A stretch of DNA of 21,109 nucleotides from JAUSKF01 sp964355005. Lineage in GTDB: Bacteria; Patescibacteriota; Minisyncoccia; UBA6257; WO2-44-18. The DNA lies in NCBI GenBank assembly GCA_964355005.1, contig CAYHBX010000009.1, positions 1 through 21,109 on the forward strand, given 5' to 3'. Below the pieces are notes generated by a model. The model had not been told where the DNA came from. It searched no databases and worked only from the letters and a program-made list of their open reading frames with translations. Each line of letters begins with the position of its first letter. Position 1 is the stretch's first letter. The position numbers were made by a program, and so were the translations under genes. Positions 18,576-21,109 of the stretch are shown piece after piece.

Positions 18576-20390
18576 ATGAACCTACGCAACATAGCAATTA
18601 TCGCCCATGTCGACCACGGGAAAACCACTTTAGTGGACGCGCTTTTGAAGCAATCGGAAAACTTCAAGATCAAGAGCGACGGAAATAAAGATCTGATCAT
18701 GGATTCCAACGATCTGGAAAGGGAGCGTGGAATTACTATTTTCGCGAAGAACGTAGCCGTTAAATATAAGGATTATAAAATTAACATTGTTGATACTCCC
18801 GGCCATGCTGATTTCGGCGGTGAAGTAGAGCGTATTATGCGCATGGTGGACGGGGTTCTTTTGGTCGTGGATGCCAAAGAAGGACCGATGCCTCAAACGA
18901 AGTTCGTATTACGCAAAGCTATTCAAGCCGGCCACAAAGCAATCGTAGTTATAAATAAAATTGATAAGCCGGGCGCTCGCCCCGAGTGGACTTTGAACGC
19001 CACTTTTGACCTTTTTGTTGAATTGGGGGCAAGTGATGAGCAGGCCAATTTCCCCGTGATCTACGCTTCCGGAGTTCAGGGTAAGGCCGGGCTGGAGCCG
19101 AATCTGGAATCTATGAAAGACATCGAGCCGGTGTTTGATTTTGTCGTAAAATATATTCCCGCTCCGCAAGTGAATGAAGGCAAGCCGTTACAAATGCTGA
19201 CGGTGAATCTTTTCTATGATAATTACAAAGGCAAGATCGCTATTGGCCGGGTTTATTCCGGAATTCTGAAAAAGGGTACTCCGGTTGTGCACATCAATCG
19301 GGCGGGCATCGCGAAGAAGGCTCAACTTAATTCCGTGATGATCTTTGATGGTCTGAATCGAGTTGAAGTTGAATCGGCGGGTGCGGGCGACATCGTGGCC
19401 ATCTCGGGAATTGACGATATTTCTATCGGTGAAACTATCGCGGACGCGGAACATCCGGAGGCTTTGCCGATCATTGAGATAGATGAGCCGACCATCAAGA
19501 TGACCTTTGCCGTGAACACTTCTCCTTTCGCCGGCCGGGAGGGGCAATACACCACCTCTCGTAATTTGAATGAGCGGCTACAAAAAGAAATTGAGACGGA
19601 CGTTGCTTTGAAGGTTGACTCCACGGGTTCTCCGGATCGGTGGACGGTTTCCGGGCGTGGAGAGCTACACCTTTCTATTTTTATTGAAAAAATGCGCCGC
19701 GAGGGCTTCGAGCTGGAAGTTTCCAAGCCGCAGGTTATCTTCAAGGAAGTTGACGGGAAAAAGCAGGAACCGATGGAGTTGGTTTCGGTGGAAGTTCCGG
19801 AGAGTTTTTCCGGTGTGGTAATTGAAATGTTCGGCAAGCGTTTGGGTGAGATGAAGGACATGAAAGTTGATCGCGGCCAGGTTTTTATGGATTTCGCGAT
19901 CCCGACCCGTGGATTGATCGGTATCCGCAATCCTTTTCTTACTTCCACTAAAGGGCAGGGGATAATGAATAGCATTTTCTTGGGTTACGAGCCGGTCAAA
20001 GGGGATTTGGACGATGGCCAGCATGGTTCATTGATCTCTACCGAAACCGGACTTTCCAATAGTTATGGTCTGCTGAATTCGCAGAGCCGCGGGCATCTTT
20101 TCATTGGTCCGGCCGTGGATGTATATGAAGGTATGGTGGTCGGAGAAAATGCTAAGGCGGGCGATATTTTGGTAAACATCTGCAAAACCAAGGAGCTAAC
20201 CAATTTCCGCACTAAGAACTTCGGAGTTCAGGAGGGCTTGGAGGTTCCGCACACGATGGGCCTTGAAGACGCGCTGGATTATATCGGCGATGATGAATTA
20301 GTGGAGGTCACTCCGAAGAATGTCCGGATCCGCAAATTATTTTTGAAGGAATCTGATCGCCGCCGCGCTGAAAATTCTAAGAAATCATAG
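18576..20390 (+). CDS. typA: Ribosome-associated GTPase TypA/BipA
   Basis: 604 aa, normal family length. Translational GTPase related to EF-G that binds the ribosome and helps 50S assembly, mainly under stress or cold. G1 AHVDHGKTTL (about 9-18), switch I RERGITI, G3 DTPGHADF, G4 NKID, and G5 as YASG. Then the beta-barrel domain II (GRVYSGILKKGTPV), domain III with GRGELHLSIFIEKMRREG, domain V with PTRGLIGIRNPFLTSTKG, and the BipA-specific C-terminal domain (DVYEGMVVGENAK, then LTNFRTKN). All domains are present and intact. The ATG follows a strong promoter; there is no Shine-Dalgarno. The gene stands alone, just downstream of tRNA-Gly. A 34-bp palindrome and a terminator follow the stop. Confidence 0.98.
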   Translation: MNLRNIAIIAHVDHGKTTLVDALLKQSENFKIKSDGNKDLIMDSNDLERERGITIFAKNVAVKYKDYKINIVDTPGHADFGGEVERIMRMVDGVLLVVDAKEGPMPQTKFVLRKAIQAGHKAIVVINKIDKPGARPEWTLNATFDLFVELGASDEQANFPVIYASGVQGKAGLEPNLESMKDIEPVFDFVVKYIPAPQVNEGKPLQMLTVNLFYDNYKGKIAIGRVYSGILKKGTPVVHINRAGIAKKAQLNSVMIFDGLNRVEVESAGAGDIVAISGIDDISIGETIADAEHPEALPIIEIDEPTIKMTFAVNTSPFAGREGQYTTSRNLNERLQKEIETDVALKVDSTGSPDRWTVSGRGELHLSIFIEKMRREGFELEVSKPQVIFKEVDGKKQEPMELVSVEVPESFSGVVIEMFGKRLGEMKDMKVDRGQVFMDFAIPTRGLIGIRNPFLTSTKGQGIMNSIFLGYEPVKGDLDDGQHGSLISTETGLSNSYGLLNSQSRGHLFIGPAVDVYEGMVVGENAKAGDILVNICKTKELTNFRTKNFGVQEGLEVPHTMGLEDALDYIGDDELVEVTPKNVRIRKLFLKESDRRRAENSKKS

Positions 20391-20394
20391 TCGT

Positions 20395-20428
20395 AACATT
20401 CTGACATTCTCAAGAATGTCAGAATGTT
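20395..20428. repeat. 34-bp near-perfect palindrome
   Basis: AACATTCTGACATTCT, CA, AGAATGTCAGAATGTT: a 16-bp perfect inverted repeat with a two-base centre. Each arm contains a direct repeat of CATTCT. It starts four bases after the typA stop and has no T-tract. Confidence 0.92.
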
Positions 20429-20437
20429 GTGAAATAA

Positions 20438-20466
20438 AAATCCCGCTTAAGCGCGGGGCTTTTGGT
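20438..20466. terminator. Bidirectional terminator between typA and the thioesterase
   Basis: CCCGC, TTAAGC, GCGGG; A-rich on the left, TTTT on the right. The final stop codon of the minus-strand thioesterase frame (20449-20447) lies in the loop. Confidence 0.75.
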
Positions 20467-20962
20467 TTTCACGCATTTTCTTTTTTTCTTCCGCCTTGCG
20501 CTTGCGTTCATCGCGGCGCCATTGGGCTTCGGCGAAGCGGCGTCTTTCCTCATCAGTTTCGGGAATGCCCGGGGGGGGCGAGGTGGGGCGGTGGTTGTCG
20601 TGGCCAGCCACAAAGGGGAGCTAGGCCGGGACAATATGGCGCTTGGCCCTAGTCTTGGGATTTTCCGCGAGTACCTTTACCCCGATTTCCATGGACGTGT
20701 TCCAAACGCGGTTCACGGAGGCCATTAGGATAAGGTTTTCATGCAGGTAGGCGGGATCGATGAACTCTTGTTCGTCGACCAATTTCGTGACGCAATCCAG
20801 TCCACTGTGACGCATGGCGACCACCGCGGCCACCTTGTCGACCTGGGCCATCACGCATCCGCCGAAGATTGTCCCGCGCATGTTCAAGTCGTGCGGAAAG
20901 ATTGGATAGCTCTGATCGTGGATCGCCGATTCTTTAACTGTTTTTGGCGCCGGGTTGCTCAC
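20447..20962 (-). pseudogene. Acyl-CoA thioesterase (hotdog fold) interrupted by an in-frame TAG
   Basis: A 171-position frame that reads as one hotdog acyl-CoA thioesterase (YciA/BACH-like), which hydrolyses acyl-CoA to free acid and CoA. Before the stop: FPHDLNMRGTIFGGCVMAQVD (the typical N...GTlFGG motif), VAMRHSG, and NTSMEIGVKVLAENPKT, then RHIVPA. Codon 114 is TAG (20623-20621). After it the same frame goes on as LPFVAGHDN and then GIPETDEERRRFAEAQWRRD, which is the usual family tail (...PETEEERRRFEEA). A Tyr is expected at the stop, so one base change (TAC or TAT to TAG) explains it. There is no frameshift, although the frame crosses an 8-C run. TAG is a real stop elsewhere here (secA, rpmG, typA, AAA+). 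The GTG start has AAAGGA upstream and a promoter. Pseudogene, truncated protein, readthrough or sequencing error remain open. Confidence 0.88.
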
Positions 20963-20977
20963 GATATGATCCTTTAA

Positions 20978-20995
20978 TGTTCCGGCTGAAGTTTA
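20978..20995 (-). promoter_or_regulatory. Promoter with CGGAACA start, thioesterase
   Basis: Minus strand: TAAACT, five nt (tcagc), CGGAACATTAAAGG. It differs from the shared CAGAACA by one base and keeps the five-nt spacing; the start codon is about 22 nt downstream. Confidence 0.55.
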
Positions 20996-21009
20996 GCAGT
21001 TTTTCTACC

Positions 21010-21038
21010 AAAAAACCAGACAAACAGTCTGGTTTTTT
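21010..21038. terminator. Perfect bidirectional terminator
   Basis: AAAAAACCAGAC, AAACA, GTCTGGTTTTTT: 12 paired bases. It insulates the thioesterase from the gene to the right. Confidence 0.92.
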
Positions 21039-21053
21039 GATCTTTGATGGTCA

Positions 21054-21109
21054 TTATACCAAAAAGTTCGGACTCATTTCCAGCAGAACCCTGAATGAGG
21101 CACGCGCGG
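21054..21109 (-). CDS. Possible 3' end of a gene running off the window
   Basis: On the minus strand one frame reads ARASFRVLLEMSPNFLV and then TAA (21056-21054), 15 bp before a perfect terminator. The position relative to the terminator is what a gene end should look like. Only 17 codons are visible, so no function can be given and chance cannot be excluded. Confidence 0.35.
   Translation of the reverse strand, partial: ARASFRVLLEMSPNFLV

Noticed and set aside
20571..20580. Eight-G run suspected of causing a frameshift in the thioesterase
   Set aside because: Reading through codon by codon, the frame stays intact; only the TAG at 20623-20621 interrupts it.
21087..21109. CAGAACC followed by a GAGG-like word at the right edge, resembling the shared leader on the plus strand
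   Set aside because: The hexamer before it (TCATTT, N4) does not fit the -10 and spacing rule, no start codon is in view, and the same bases may be the end of a minus-strand gene.

Overview
This 21.1 kb window (about half G+C, standard stop codons) looks like a piece of a Patescibacteria/CPR chromosome, probably Parcubacteria-like. That placement is inference. It rests on an EF-Ts of only 147 aa that lacks most of the core insert, a SecA whose helical wing region is nearly gone, many core genes with no Shine-Dalgarno (SD) sequence that start 2-7 nt from their predicted transcription start, a GIY-YIG nuclease gene between hairpin repeats, and seven tRNA genes of which six clearly encode no CCA.

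Layout. 1-2.1 kb: 3' part of secA. 2.1-3.5 kb: a small orphan gene, then three minus-strand single-gene units (HTH/zinc protein, a 51-aa two-helix membrane protein, a zinc-ribbon protein). 3.5-6.4 kb: a membrane protein, a pilin-like protein, and a divergent pair of a polyprenol-phosphate sugar transferase and a GT4 glycosyltransferase. 6.4-8.2 kb: rpsB, tsf and a one-helix membrane protein. 8.2-9.2 kb: tRNA-Tyr, tRNA-Thr(UGU) and a homing-endonuclease-like gene whose start codon touches the tRNA 3' end. 9.3-12.7 kb: S41 protease lipoprotein, tRNA-Thr(GGU), a GIY-YIG element, rpmG and two orphan genes. 12.75-13.6 kb: tRNA-Trp reaching into a long inverted repeat, an amidase remnant and a small winged-helix gene. 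13.7-17.5 kb: a duplicated winged-helix/metallophosphoesterase protein and a ClpB-like AAA+ ATPase with a large coiled-coil insert. 17.5-20.5 kb: tRNA-Arg, tRNA-Pro, a coiled-coil membrane protein, tRNA-Gly and typA. End: an acyl-CoA thioesterase gene with an in-frame amber codon and the tail of one more gene.

Two gene styles alternate. Core genes (rpsB, tsf, the glycosyltransferase, the pilin) have promoters that place the transcript start 2-7 nt from the ATG and show no SD. A second set (S41 protease, the phosphoesterase, the AAA+ ATPase, the HTH, zinc-ribbon and two-helix proteins, two orphans, the thioesterase) consists of single-gene units, each with its own terminator, an SD, and a promoter of the form -10 hexamer, exactly 5 nt, then CAG (often CAGAACA), usually 24-26 nt before the ATG. 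This shared promoter and initial transcribed sequence is the strongest system-level signal I found. The most unusual proteins are the phosphoesterase, the AAA+ ATPase and the tRNA-abutting endonuclease.
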